Of a stretch of DNA of 7,007 nt, positions 1 through 7,007 are shown one piece after another. This stretch comes from an uncultured Alphaproteobacteria bacterium (GTDB lineage Bacteria > Pseudomonadota > Alphaproteobacteria > Rickettsiales > UBA1997). Numbering within the stretch: position 1 is the first letter of the stretch; every line of letters starts with the position of its first letter. The position numbers and the translations under genes were made by a program. The notes under the pieces were generated by a model that saw only the letters and a program-made list of their open reading frames with translations, made no database searches and was not told the DNA's origin. The DNA is taken from assembly GCA_903959715.1 (NCBI GenBank), contig CAJBXX010000312.1, positions 1 to 7,007 on the forward strand, given 5' to 3'.

Positions 1-397
1 ACTTATTGTTGATTTGGCGACGCTTACAGGCGCAATAATTGTAGCCCTTGCCGATATTTATGCTGGACTATTTAGTAATGATGATTCCTTGTCAAAAAAT
101 TTGGAAGATTGCGGGCAAAAAACTGGCGAGAGAGTTTGGCGTTTGCCACTCGGTGAAGAATATGACGAAATGATTAACTCCGATATTGCAGATATGAAAA
201 ATGTCGGAAGTGGTCGCGGAGCTGGCAGTATCACCGCAGCGCAATTTTTGCAAAGATTCGTTGGCGATACCAAATGGGCGCATCTTGATATTGCCGGAGT
301 GGCATGGAAAGGCAAGGGCGATGCCTTGGCACATAAAGGTGCAACTGGTTTCGGTGTTAGATTGCTCGATGAGCTTGTAAGAAAATATGAAAAATAA
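1..397 (+). CDS. pepA: Leucyl aminopeptidase (M17 family), C-terminal part, 5' end outside window
   Basis: This is the last 131 residues of a cytosol aminopeptidase; the first complete codon is at position 2 and the reading frame is open to the window edge. M17 enzymes are hexameric, two-metal aminopeptidases of the cytoplasm that release N-terminal residues, preferably leucine, during peptide turnover. Visible family blocks are VDLATLTGA right at the edge, [19 protein letters not shown], the glycine-rich [15 protein letters not shown] and WAHLDIAG, ending with [15 protein letters not shown]. The metal-binding NTDAEGR signature normally lies shortly before the VDLATLTGA block and so falls outside the window; catalytic integrity cannot be judged. 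A TTG at 14 could be misread as a start, but the conserved LIVD residues before it show the gene continues upstream. The stop at 395-397 is three bases before murA, in the same frame, which suggests co-transcription. Family assignment is firm. Confidence 0.95.
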   Translation, partial: LIVDLATLTGAIIVALADIYAGLFSNDDSLSKNLEDCGQKTGERVWRLPLGEEYDEMINSDIADMKNVGSGRGAGSITAAQFLQRFVGDTKWAHLDIAGVAWKGKGDALAHKGATGFGVRLLDELVRKYEK

Positions 398-400
398 ATC

Positions 401-1690
401 ATGAAAAAATTAGTTATCAATGGCGGTGTGCCACTTTATGGCGAAGTACAAATTAGTGGCGCTAAAAACGCCACTTTGCCTTTAATGGTCGCTTCAATTT
501 TATGCGACGACAAGCTTACTCTTACAAATGTTCCCCATGTTTCTGATATTTCAACCATGGCGAATTTATTAATCAATTTGGGAGTAAAAATTACTCTCGA
601 TGGTTATGACAAAGAGCTTGGCAATCAAGGTCGGGTGCTGGTTTTGGATGGTTCAAATATTAACAATCCCGTTGCCGATTATGATTTAGTTCGCAAAATG
701 CGTGCTTCGATTTTTATTCTCGGTCCGCTTTTGGCAAGATGCGGTCGTGCCAAAGTTTCGCTTCCGGGGGGTTGTGCGATCGGCACTCGTCCCGTTGACC
801 TTCATTTGAAAGCGCTTGAAGCTTTGGGAGCGAAATTTGAATTGCGAGATGGCTATGTTGAAGGCTTTGTCGCCGGTGGTCGCTTAAAAGGCGCTGAGAT
901 TCATTTTGAAAAAGTTTCGGTCGGAGCCACTGAAAACGCTATGATGGCGGCGAGTTTGGCAAAAGGTGATACCATAATTTATAATTCGGCTTGCGAACCC
1001 GAAATTATCGATTTGGCAAAATGTTTAAACGCCATGGGCGCCAAGATTTCGGGGGCGGGAACTTCGCAAATTAAAATTTGTGGAGTCGATAATCTTTCGA
1101 CCGCTCGTCATAAAATTATTGCAGATCGAATTGAGGCGGGAACTTACGCCATTGCAGCTGGAATTACCAAAGGCAAAATTAAACTTAAAGGTTTGGAGAG
1201 TTGGATTTTAACTGGCTTTAAAGATGAATTAGAAAAAGCGGGATTGATTTTTACACAACTCGAAAATGAAGTTGTAGAAGTGTCGCGCAATCAAGACTTT
1301 ATTAACGCCGTCAATATTTCAACGCATCCCTACCCAGGATTTCCAACCGATATGCAAGCCCAATTTATGGCGTTGATGGCTTTGTCAAATGGCGTTGCAA
1401 CGATCGAAGAAAATATTTTTGAAAATCGATTTATGCATGTTTTGGAATTGGTGAGAATGAACGCCAATATTGAGTCGCGAGGTAAATTGGCGATAGTCAA
1501 AGGCGTTAAAAATTTAAAAGGTGCGGAAGTTATGGCAACTGATCTGCGAGCTTCGGTTTCTTTGGTTTTGGCGGGTTTGGTGGCGGAGGGAAAAACCACA
1601 ATCAATCGTCTTTATCATCTCGAACGCGGTTATGAAAGAATCGCCGAAAAGCTTGTCAATTGTGGCGCTGATATTAAAACTATTTATTAA
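401..1690 (+). CDS. murA: UDP-N-acetylglucosamine 1-carboxyvinyltransferase (MurA)
   Basis: MurA transfers the enolpyruvyl group of phosphoenolpyruvate to UDP-GlcNAc in the cytoplasm, the first committed step of peptidoglycan synthesis. The 429-residue product has full family length and reads as two inside-out alpha/beta domains of the EPT fold. Visible landmarks are SGAKNA with Lys22, the active-site loop [15 protein letters not shown] with catalytic Cys125 (equivalent to E. coli Cys115), [11 protein letters not shown] with the general-base Asp317 (equivalent to Asp305), [12 protein letters not shown] with Arg383, and HLERGYERI near the C terminus. Because the active-site residue is Cys rather than Asp, the enzyme is expected to be fosfomycin-sensitive; that is family knowledge, not tested here. 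The ATG at 401 is fixed by the in-frame pepA stop at 395 and by the conserved MKKLVINGG opening. No Shine-Dalgarno is evident. secA follows after eight bases. Confidence 0.98.
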   Translation: MKKLVINGGVPLYGEVQISGAKNATLPLMVASILCDDKLTLTNVPHVSDISTMANLLINLGVKITLDGYDKELGNQGRVLVLDGSNINNPVADYDLVRKMRASIFILGPLLARCGRAKVSLPGGCAIGTRPVDLHLKALEALGAKFELRDGYVEGFVAGGRLKGAEIHFEKVSVGATENAMMAASLAKGDTIIYNSACEPEIIDLAKCLNAMGAKISGAGTSQIKICGVDNLSTARHKIIADRIEAGTYAIAAGITKGKIKLKGLESWILTGFKDELEKAGLIFTQLENEVVEVSRNQDFINAVNISTHPYPGFPTDMQAQFMALMALSNGVATIEENIFENRFMHVLELVRMNANIESRGKLAIVKGVKNLKGAEVMATDLRASVSLVLAGLVAEGKTTINRLYHLERGYERIAEKLVNCGADIKTIY

Positions 1691-1692
1691 AT

Positions 1693-1706
1693 TTTATCAT
1701 GATAAA
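1693..1706. other. 14-bp perfect palindrome centred on the secA start codon
   Basis: TTTATCATGATAAA reads identically on both strands, and the secA ATG lies at its middle (1699-1701). It spans the last bases of the murA-secA gap and the first codons of secA. It could be a protein-binding site, a small RNA hairpin hiding the start codon, or chance in AT-rich DNA. The sequence is certain; any function is a guess. Confidence 0.4.
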
Positions 1707-4398
1707 TCTAATTGCAAAAAAAATTTTTGGTTCGGTTAACGAAAGAAATATCAAAATTTTAATGAAAGATGTTGATAAAATCAATGCCTTTGAGCCCGCA
1801 ATATCAAGCCTTACCAATGATCAACTTAAAAATAAAACTCAAGAATTTAAATTTCGTTTAGAAAAAGGTGAAACGCTTGATGATATTTTGCATGAGGCGT
1901 TTGCTGTTGTTAGAGAAGCCTCCAAACGGGTTTTACAAATGCGTCATTTTGATGTTCAATTAGTTGGTGGCATCGCTTTACATCAAGGAAAAATCGCGGA
2001 AATGCGGACGGGAGAAGGTAAAACTTTGGTGGCAACTTTGCCGAGCTATTTAAATGCGCTTACGGGGAAGGGCGTTCACATCGTAACGGTCAATGATTAT
2101 TTGGCGAAGCGCGATTCGGAATGGATGGGTCGGATTCATGAGTTTCTTGGGCTTACGGTTGGTTGTTTAATTAACGATATCGAAGATGAAGAGCGAAAAC
2201 AGGCTTATAATTGCGACATCACCTACGCTACCAATAATGAACTCGGTTTCGATTATTTGCGTGATAATATGAAATATGATCTTGATGAAATGGTGCAAAG
2301 ACGCAATTTTGCAATTGTCGATGAAGTCGATTCAATCTTGATTGACGAGGCACGAACGCCATTAATTATTTCGGGACCGACCAATGATAATTCAAAATTA
2401 TATGAGTCGATAAACCGTTTAATCCCTAACCTTGAAGCGGAACATTATTTAATTGAAGAAAAAGATCGAGGCGTTTTTTTGACTGATTTGGGCATTGAAT
2501 TTGTTGAAAAAATATTAAAAGAATCGGGGGCGATTTTAGAAAATTCAACGCTTTATGATCCAAATAATATTTCGATAGTTCATCATTTGAATCAAGCTTT
2601 GAAAGCGCATAAAATTTTCAAAAATGAAATTGATTATATCGTTAAAGATGGCGCCGTTGTAATCATTGATGAATTTACGGGCAGAATGCAAGAGGGGCGA
2701 AGATTCTCCGACGGCTTGCATCAAGCTTTAGAAGCCAAAGAGGGTATGAGAGTTCGCAATGAAAATCAAACTTTAGCATCGATTTCTTTTCAAAATTATT
2801 TTCGTTTATACGATAAATTGGCGGGAATGACTGGGACGGCGACCAATGAGGCTGTTGAGTTTGAGGAAACTTATAATTTAAGAGTGGTCGAGATTCCTAC
2901 AAACCGTAGCGTCAGTCGCGTTGATGAAGATGATGAAATTTATAAAACCGAACAAGCAAAATATGATGCCAACATTAAATCGATTAAAGAATCTTATGAA
3001 AAAAAACAGCCAGTTTTGCTTGGGACTGTAAGCATTGAGAAGTCGGAATATTTATCGCAATTATTAAAAAAACATAAATTACCGCACAATGTTTTGAATG
3101 CAAAATATCACGAAAAGGAGGCGGAAATAATTTCGCAAGCAGGAATTCCAAGCGCCATCACCATTGCCACCAACATGGCTGGGCGTGGAACCGATATTAT
3201 GCTTGGGGGCAATCCTGAAATGATTATTGGTGATGAAATTGATCCCGAAAAAATTGCCAAAATTAAAGCCAAAGTTGAAGCTGATAAAAAAATTGTAATC
3301 GAAGCGGGAGGGCTTTTCGTTCTAGGAACGGAAAGACATGAAAGTCGTAGAATTGACAATCAACTTCGTGGTCGCTGTGGACGCCAAGGCGATCCGGGAA
3401 AATCAAAATTTTATTTATCGCTCGAAGATGATTTGATGCGAATTTTTGGTTCGGATAAATTGAAAAATATGCTTTCAAGATTTGGCTTGAAAGATGATGA
3501 GGCGATATTTCATCCGATGATTACCAAAACGCTTCACGGTGCTCAAAGAAAGGTTGAAGCCCGTAATTATGAAATGCGTAAAAATTTGTTAAAATATGAT
3601 GATGTTGTCAATTATCAAAGAAAAAATATTTACGCTTTACGCAACGAATTAATCGTCGCCAAAGATGTTTCGACGAAAATTAAAAAAATTATTAATCAAA
3701 TTAATCAAGATTTGGTCGATGATTGTGTTCCGAAAAATTCATATTTTGAAAAATGGGAAATTTCTTTGCTCGAAAAAGAATTATTTAGAGTTTACGGTTT
3801 AAAGCTTGATATCAATGAAATAGCCAAGCAAGACGGTGCTTCAGAAAAAGAAATTATTCATTATATTAATCAAAAAATTACGCAACATTTTGCGCAAAAA
3901 GAGCAAAAATATGGTGAACAAGTGATGCGTAAAATTGAAAAACAAATTTTCTTAATCACTCTCGATTCGGAGTGGAAAGATCATTTATTTTCGCTCGATA
4001 AATTGCGTCAAAGCATCAATTTAAGGGCTTATGCACAAAAAGATCCACTTATTGAATATAAAAAAGAAGGCTTCAATATGTTTGAAGATATGATGCTTAG
4101 GGTTGAAGAACAGCTGGTTTCTAGGCTTTCTCATGTTGAAATTTCTATAAGTTCTAATGAAGACGAGGTTAATTTAATCGCTCATGCGCCAAAACAAAAA
4201 ACTTTTGAGTCGCGAGTTGATCCAAATTTTTCGCCGACAAAAAATGAAAATGTTAAAGTGCCAACGACACCGATTCGAAGCTATGTTGATCCAACAAAGC
4301 GTAATCCGCGAGACGCATCAACTTGGGGTCAAGTCGGTCGCAACGAACCTTGTCCCTGTGGCAGTGGCAAGAAATATAAAAACTGCCATGGAGCTTAA
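1699..4398 (+). CDS. secA: Preprotein translocase ATPase subunit SecA
   Basis: SecA is the cytoplasmic and membrane-peripheral ATPase that pushes unfolded preproteins through SecYEG. The product has 899 residues, almost the same as E. coli SecA (901). Nucleotide-binding domain 1 carries the Walker A motif MRTGEGKT at 102-109 (Lys108) and the Walker B region [16 protein letters not shown] at 206-221. The preprotein cross-linking domain follows, roughly 221-377. Nucleotide-binding domain 2 has GTVSIEKSE near 442, [14 protein letters not shown] at 491-504 and motif [14 protein letters not shown] at 556-567. The helical scaffold and wing contain [25 protein letters not shown] at about 759-783. 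After a variable linker the protein ends in [13 protein letters not shown] (Cys885, Cys887, Cys896, His897), the zinc motif used for SecB and lipid contact. The ATG start gives the usual N terminus, ending AKKIFGS, and sits in the centre of a 14-bp palindrome. No frameshift or missing motif is seen. It probably shares a transcript with murA. Confidence 0.98.
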   Translation: MINLIAKKIFGSVNERNIKILMKDVDKINAFEPAISSLTNDQLKNKTQEFKFRLEKGETLDDILHEAFAVVREASKRVLQMRHFDVQLVGGIALHQGKIAEMRTGEGKTLVATLPSYLNALTGKGVHIVTVNDYLAKRDSEWMGRIHEFLGLTVGCLINDIEDEERKQAYNCDITYATNNELGFDYLRDNMKYDLDEMVQRRNFAIVDEVDSILIDEARTPLIISGPTNDNSKLYESINRLIPNLEAEHYLIEEKDRGVFLTDLGIEFVEKILKESGAILENSTLYDPNNISIVHHLNQALKAHKIFKNEIDYIVKDGAVVIIDEFTGRMQEGRRFSDGLHQALEAKEGMRVRNENQTLASISFQNYFRLYDKLAGMTGTATNEAVEFEETYNLRVVEIPTNRSVSRVDEDDEIYKTEQAKYDANIKSIKESYEKKQPVLLGTVSIEKSEYLSQLLKKHKLPHNVLNAKYHEKEAEIISQAGIPSAITIATNMAGRGTDIMLGGNPEMIIGDEIDPEKIAKIKAKVEADKKIVIEAGGLFVLGTERHESRRIDNQLRGRCGRQGDPGKSKFYLSLEDDLMRIFGSDKLKNMLSRFGLKDDEAIFHPMITKTLHGAQRKVEARNYEMRKNLLKYDDVVNYQRKNIYALRNELIVAKDVSTKIKKIINQINQDLVDDCVPKNSYFEKWEISLLEKELFRVYGLKLDINEIAKQDGASEKEIIHYINQKITQHFAQKEQKYGEQVMRKIEKQIFLITLDSEWKDHLFSLDKLRQSINLRAYAQKDPLIEYKKEGFNMFEDMMLRVEEQLVSRLSHVEISISSNEDEVNLIAHAPKQKTFESRVDPNFSPTKNENVKVPTTPIRSYVDPTKRNPRDASTWGQVGRNEPCPCGSGKKYKNCHGA

Positions 4399-4400
4399 AC

Positions 4401-4428
4401 TTGATTACACTAAGTTAATTCATGTTAT
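4401..4428 (+). promoter_or_regulatory. Weak candidate promoter for the 648-residue protein gene
   Basis: TTGATT (4401-4406) and TGTTAT (4423-4428), 16 bases apart, each match four of six positions of the sigma-70 -35 and -10 consensus. The placement, just after the secA stop and ahead of a separate gene, is sensible. However, AT-rich DNA gives many such matches; another -10-like element, TAAAAT, lies at 4453-4458 with only a poor -35 partner. An independent promoter in this gap is plausible, but the exact site is uncertain. Confidence 0.2.
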
Positions 4429-4434
4429 TTATTG

Positions 4435-4500
4435 TTGAGTATTATTTTTTAATAAAATAGAAAAGGTTATTCTTAATTTATTATTAAAAAATAATCTCAA
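4435..4500. repeat. Long inverted repeat (hairpin) just upstream of the 648-residue protein gene
   Basis: ATTATTTTTTAATAA at 4441-4455 is the exact reverse complement of TTATTAAAAAATAAT at 4481-4495, with a 25-base loop. Outside it, TTGAG (4435-4439) pairs with CTCAA (4496-4500) after skipping one base, T4440. The whole forms a 20-bp stem with one bulge. The stem ends five bases before the ATG at 4506, so in RNA it would overlap the ribosome landing site. The stem is nearly all A and T except for the outer GAG/CTC pairs, and no U-run follows the 3' arm, so a standard intrinsic terminator is unlikely. A translational control element, an RNase processing site, a transcript-end stabiliser for secA, or a DNA-binding site are all open. 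The repeat itself is certain; its role is not known. Confidence 0.75.
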
Positions 4501-4505
4501 TTATC

Positions 4506-6452
4506 ATGTCAATTCCTAATATTACCGAAAATGCGAGAAATAATGAAGAATTAAATCGGTTTCTTCAAGATTTTGCTCTAATAATAAAAAGTGCTGAATT
4601 TGATGAGGAGTTCTCAAAATTGTTTTTAATTAATAATTTTCTTAAAAGCGAAAGATCGGTGGGAATAGCTAGTAAAGATTTTTCTCTGATAATAAAAAGC
4701 GCTGAACTTAAGGAGGATGTCTCAAAATTAACATTAATTGATAATTTTCTTAAAAGCGAAAGATCGGTGGGAATAGCTAGTAAAGATTTTGTTGAAATAA
4801 TAAAAAGTGCTGAATTTGAAAGGGAGAACCCAAAATTTATTTTAATGAATAGGTTTCTTGAAAGCGAAAGGTCCGCAAACATGACTCCTCAAGACCTTGT
4901 CAACATGATAAAAAGAGTCGATTTGCAAAATCAAGCTGATTTATCAATTATATTATACGCAACTAAATTCTCATCATCAGAAAATTATATTGAAAATTTT
5001 ATTGATTTAACCAAAGCCCTTCACCCAAGCGAGGCAATGCAATGTGAATTTGTAAAGGAGTTTATTAAAAAAAATCAAATAAACCAAAATAATATAAATG
5101 GTTTAAGGCCTTTTATTGAAGGATTGCATGATAATGAATTAGCTTTAGATCTAATTAACAATCTTTCTAGAAAAGGAATGCTTGTAGATGAAAAAGACAC
5201 CTTAAGTTTAGTTAAAAATCGATCAAAAAAACAATATGCTTTTTTAACTGAAATTGTCGGCGATAAAACTTTAAATGATTGCATTACCAGTGAGGGAATT
5301 GCGACTTTAAAAGCAATCTTTGGCGAAGATTTAAAAGTTGGCGATCAATCAATCACCGTTGGTGATTTGATCTCATATTATGATATAGAAAATCAAAATT
5401 CGACTTTATCTGCAATGTTAAAGCAAGAATTTAAAAAACAATTGCGAGATAATTTTTCACCCTCAGTAGAAATGCTTTTATACAAACCGCAAGAATTAGA
5501 TAAATTAAATCAGCTATTGGATGAGAGGGAAGTAAGTTTCGATGTTAAAAATCATTTATTAGAAAACGCAAAATTATGCGATTATCTTAAAGAAAAAGTT
5601 GGTAATGTTGAGGAAATTGATTCTAGCAAAACATATCAAATAAATTTTGTGAATTTTGGAATTGAAGAAGGAAAAAAAGCTGAAATAAATACACTTTTTA
5701 ACAAATTATTAAAATCTAACGATCTAGATAAAGAAGAGGTGGCAAAGTTTTTCTCTGATTTGCTCGGTATAGTTTTTTCAGATAATGATGGCGACAAATT
5801 AAATATTTTTTTTCAAGAAAATAAAAAAGAATTAGCTCATTGTTTTTGCGATAAAGAATTATCGAAAGAAAATTTTGAATCTTTATTTACAACTATTCAC
5901 GATGGCTGTTTTGCAAATATCGGCACACAATTTAAGAAAATGCTTTATGGCGCAATGATTGAAGATGAGGTTGCACAAATTTTATATGCGGTTGCCGATG
6001 ATAAAATATTTTCAGAAATCATTAATAATCACGGAAGAGACATAATGTTTGGTAATTTTAGTCCTATTAACAATGCAATAATCAAATCATATTCATTATC
6101 GCCGATGATTTTGATTAAAAAACTTTCTGAAGAGACAATTTTAACTACAACAAAATCTTGGGAAATTATTGGAAAAATTGCTGGGGATGATAAAAAAAAT
6201 GAAATATTAGAAAAACTTTTTGAATCTTATCCAGATAGTGCAATTTTCGATCAAAAAACCAAAGAAATTGCAAGTTATTTTATTGTAAAAAAAGTTTATG
6301 GTGAAGAAAAAATTAGGGATTTGGAGAGTAGAAATCCGCAGTTAAAAGAATTGGGGTATTTAGTTTTTGAAAGAAAGCCCAATTCTCAAGCTCAGCAAAG
6401 AATTTCTTCGGTAATTGCTGAATCTTCACGAGCAGATAATCGCATGTTATAA
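4506..6452 (+). CDS. Uncharacterised 648-residue helical protein with N-terminal 36-residue tandem repeats
   Basis: I do not recognise this protein and assign no function. The ATG at 4506 is the first usable start, since an in-frame TAA lies at 4485; there is no nearby Shine-Dalgarno. Residues 22-57, 58-93 and 94-129 are three tandem 36-residue units. Units 1 and 2 are identical at 29 of 36 positions and share LKSERSVGIASKDF; unit 3 matches unit 1 at 19 of 36. Residues from 130 to about 240 look like further diverged helix-pair units (for example FIDLTKAL at 165-172 and FIEGL at 203-207). The rest is Lys/Glu/Asn/Ile-rich with amphipathic helix patterns and has six cysteines, including CFC at 446-448. 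No signal peptide, membrane segment or nucleotide-binding motif is visible. The tail (about 622-648) is polar, ending ESSRADNRML. The gene is visibly more AT-rich than murA and is separated from secA by 107 bases with a hairpin, so it is probably its own unit. A scaffold, or a secreted effector in a host-associated bacterium, are guesses. Confidence 0.85.
   Translation: MSIPNITENARNNEELNRFLQDFALIIKSAEFDEEFSKLFLINNFLKSERSVGIASKDFSLIIKSAELKEDVSKLTLIDNFLKSERSVGIASKDFVEIIKSAEFERENPKFILMNRFLESERSANMTPQDLVNMIKRVDLQNQADLSIILYATKFSSSENYIENFIDLTKALHPSEAMQCEFVKEFIKKNQINQNNINGLRPFIEGLHDNELALDLINNLSRKGMLVDEKDTLSLVKNRSKKQYAFLTEIVGDKTLNDCITSEGIATLKAIFGEDLKVGDQSITVGDLISYYDIENQNSTLSAMLKQEFKKQLRDNFSPSVEMLLYKPQELDKLNQLLDEREVSFDVKNHLLENAKLCDYLKEKVGNVEEIDSSKTYQINFVNFGIEEGKKAEINTLFNKLLKSNDLDKEEVAKFFSDLLGIVFSDNDGDKLNIFFQENKKELAHCFCDKELSKENFESLFTTIHDGCFANIGTQFKKMLYGAMIEDEVAQILYAVADDKIFSEIINNHGRDIMFGNFSPINNAIIKSYSLSPMILIKKLSEETILTTTKSWEIIGKIAGDDKKNEILEKLFESYPDSAIFDQKTKEIASYFIVKKVYGEEKIRDLESRNPQLKELGYLVFERKPNSQAQQRISSVIAESSRADNRML
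4569..4892 (+). repeat. Three in-frame 108-bp tandem repeats inside the uncharacterised gene
   Basis: The units are 4569-4676, 4677-4784 and 4785-4892, each coding 36 residues that begin with Asp-Phe. Units 1 and 2 differ at 13 of 108 bases by hand count. They share a perfect 50-base run, 4633-4682 and 4741-4790, which extends into the first two codons of the following unit. Unit 3 is clearly more diverged. The gradient suggests a recent duplication or gene-conversion event on top of an older repeat. The repeat preserves the reading frame, so copy number could change without breaking the protein. Confidence 0.95.
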
Positions 6453-6486
6453 TTAATTAAAATTGTAATCTAAATCCATTAATTCC

Positions 6487-6513
6487 TTGAAAAAAAATTT
6501 TAATATATTTAGT
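6487..6513 (+). promoter_or_regulatory. Weak candidate promoter for the YceI-family gene
   Basis: TTGAAA (6487-6492) matches five of six -35 consensus positions. TTTAGT (6508-6513), 15 bases later, matches four of six of the -10 consensus, and the spacer is shorter than ideal. The region is rich in A and T tracts, which lowers specificity. A promoter somewhere in 6453-6565 is likely because the preceding gene looks unrelated, but this exact placement is tentative. Confidence 0.2.
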
Positions 6514-6537
6514 TTTAAAATAATAAAAAAAATTCCG

Positions 6538-6558
6538 AATCTCAATCTCAATTTCAAT
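6538..6558 (+). repeat. Short hexamer tandem repeat upstream of the YceI-family gene
   Basis: AATCTC (6538-6543), AATCTC (6544-6549), AATTTC (6550-6555) and a partial AAT (6556-6558) lie in tandem, ending seven bases before the ATG at 6566. The 10-base stretch AATCTCAATT within it (6544-6553) also occurs at 4493-4502, just ahead of the start of the 648-residue protein. It may be an unstructured leader, a regulator site or simple-sequence chance. Confidence 0.5.
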
Positions 6559-6565
6559 AAAATTT

Positions 6566-7007
6566 ATGAAAAAAATATCTACTTTTTTAGCGGTGATTTT
6601 TGTCGCCTTAACTTCTTCTAAAATTGCTTTCACGCAAGGTGTTTCTAGCGTAGAAAATAAATACGCAATTGAAAAAAATCATACAAGTGTAATGTGGATT
6701 GCCGATCATTTTGGTTATTCAAAAGTTTCGGGAAAATTTACCGATATTTCTGGAGAAATTGTGTTTGATGAAAAAAAACCACAAGATTCTTCGGTTCAAG
6801 TTGAAATTAAAACTGATAGTATCGCAACAGGATTGTCTAAGTTCGAAGAGCATTTGAAAAGTAAAGATTTTTTCGATGTAAAAAATTTTCCAACTGCCAA
6901 ATTTGTTAGTAAAAAAATTATTGTTGGTAAGAAAAATAATGCTCAAATTATTGGTGATTTGACTTTACTTGGAATCACTAAAGAAGTGACTTTGAAAGCT
7001 GAATTTA
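6566..7007 (+). CDS. YceI-family periplasmic protein, N-terminal part, 3' end outside window
   Basis: The frame is open from the ATG at 6566 to the window edge, giving 147 residues of a family that usually has about 190. Residues 1-23 form a Sec-type signal peptide: MKK, a hydrophobic core ending near Leu15, and a possible cleavage after Ala-Phe-Thr at 21-23. The mature part shows the YceI lipocalin-like barrel pattern: YAIEKNHTSVMWIADHFGYSKVSG, GKFTDISGEIVFDE, then HLKSKDFFDVKNFPTAKFVS and GDLTLLGITKEVTL. Family members bind polyisoprenoid or similar lipophilic ligands in the periplasm, and some are stress- or pH-induced; the ligand here cannot be told from sequence. The start is supported by the signal peptide, although no Shine-Dalgarno is visible. 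It lies 113 bases after the preceding stop and may have its own promoter. The product would be exported by SecA. Family call is strong; gene name and exact role are left open. Confidence 0.92.
   Translation, partial: MKKISTFLAVIFVALTSSKIAFTQGVSSVENKYAIEKNHTSVMWIADHFGYSKVSGKFTDISGEIVFDEKKPQDSSVQVEIKTDSIATGLSKFEEHLKSKDFFDVKNFPTAKFVSKKIIVGKKNNAQIIGDLTLLGITKEVTLKAEF

Noticed and set aside
58..420. Minus-strand open frame opposite the pepA end (a second lies at 92-334)
   Set aside because: It lies entirely opposite conserved PepA coding sequence, has no recognisable protein features, and is a by-product of the codon use of the real gene.
3364..3399. Cys in place of the more usual Ser/Ala in SecA motif VI ([12 protein letters not shown])
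   Set aside because: This position tolerates small residues in the family, and all surrounding Arg and Gly residues are retained, so it is normal variation.
4184..4438. Alternative + frame overlapping the secA 3' end
   Set aside because: The overlapping frame encodes the conserved SecA zinc motif, while this one gives a low-complexity basic peptide without features.
4565..4882. Minus-strand frame of 105 codons opposite the tandem repeats
   Set aside because: Its apparent internal repeats simply mirror the repeats of the + strand gene; there is no separate start signal or family match.
4569..4892. Possible CRISPR-like repeat array
   Set aside because: The units are contiguous 108-bp coding repeats without spacers and remain in one long open reading frame.
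5841..5915. Cysteine cluster (Cys446, Cys448, Cys468) as a metal site or catalytic centre in the unknown protein
   Set aside because: The spacing fits no zinc or thiol-enzyme motif I know, and no conserved His/Asp partners can be judged from a single sequence.
6453..6484. AATTAAT / ATTAATT arms (6451-6457 and 6478-6484) as a terminator after the 648-residue protein gene
   Set aside because: The stem is only 7 bp of A and T, has a 20-base loop and no following U-run; such pairs are expected by chance at this composition.
6719..6946. Minus-strand frame opposite the YceI-family gene
   Set aside because: The + strand gives a clear YceI domain with a signal peptide; the opposite frame is a shadow rich in Phe, Ile and Asn.

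Overview
This window looks like a piece of an AT-rich alphaproteobacterial chromosome. The visible parts of PepA, MurA and SecA read most like alphaproteobacterial versions. The low GC content, the Lys/Asn/Ile-rich proteins and an unrecognised repeat-bearing helical protein would suit a reduced or host-associated lineage such as the Rickettsiales or Holosporales. That placement is an inference from remembered family sequences; no search was run. All recognised genes are on the + strand.

Layout. (1) 1-397 is the C-terminal end of a leucyl aminopeptidase (pepA), cut by the window start. (2) 401-1690 is a complete murA, the first committed enzyme of peptidoglycan synthesis. (3) 1699-4398 is a complete secA, the ATPase motor of the Sec translocase, with an intact C-terminal zinc motif. 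These three are separated by only 3 and 8 bases and probably share a transcript. (4) 4399-4505 is an AT-rich gap containing a strong inverted repeat (15 bp perfect, 20 bp with one bulged base) that ends 5 bases before the next start codon. (5) 4506-6452 encodes a 648-residue protein that I do not recognise. It is predicted soluble and mostly helical, and opens with three 36-residue tandem repeats, the first two of which are about 88% identical in DNA. (6) 6453-6565 is a second AT-rich gap with a short AATCTC-type tandem repeat. (7) From 6566 to the window end is the N-terminal part of a secreted YceI-family protein.

Functional links. pepA, murA and secA are housekeeping genes for peptide turnover, wall precursor synthesis and protein export. 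The YceI-family protein has a Sec-type signal peptide, so it would be a client of the SecA-driven pathway. The 648-residue protein has no visible signal peptide or membrane segment and no evident tie to its neighbours. It and its upstream inverted repeat are the least explained part of the window. I found no RNA genes, CRISPR arrays, insertion sequences or GC-rich rho-independent terminators. None of the four visible starts has a convincing Shine-Dalgarno sequence.
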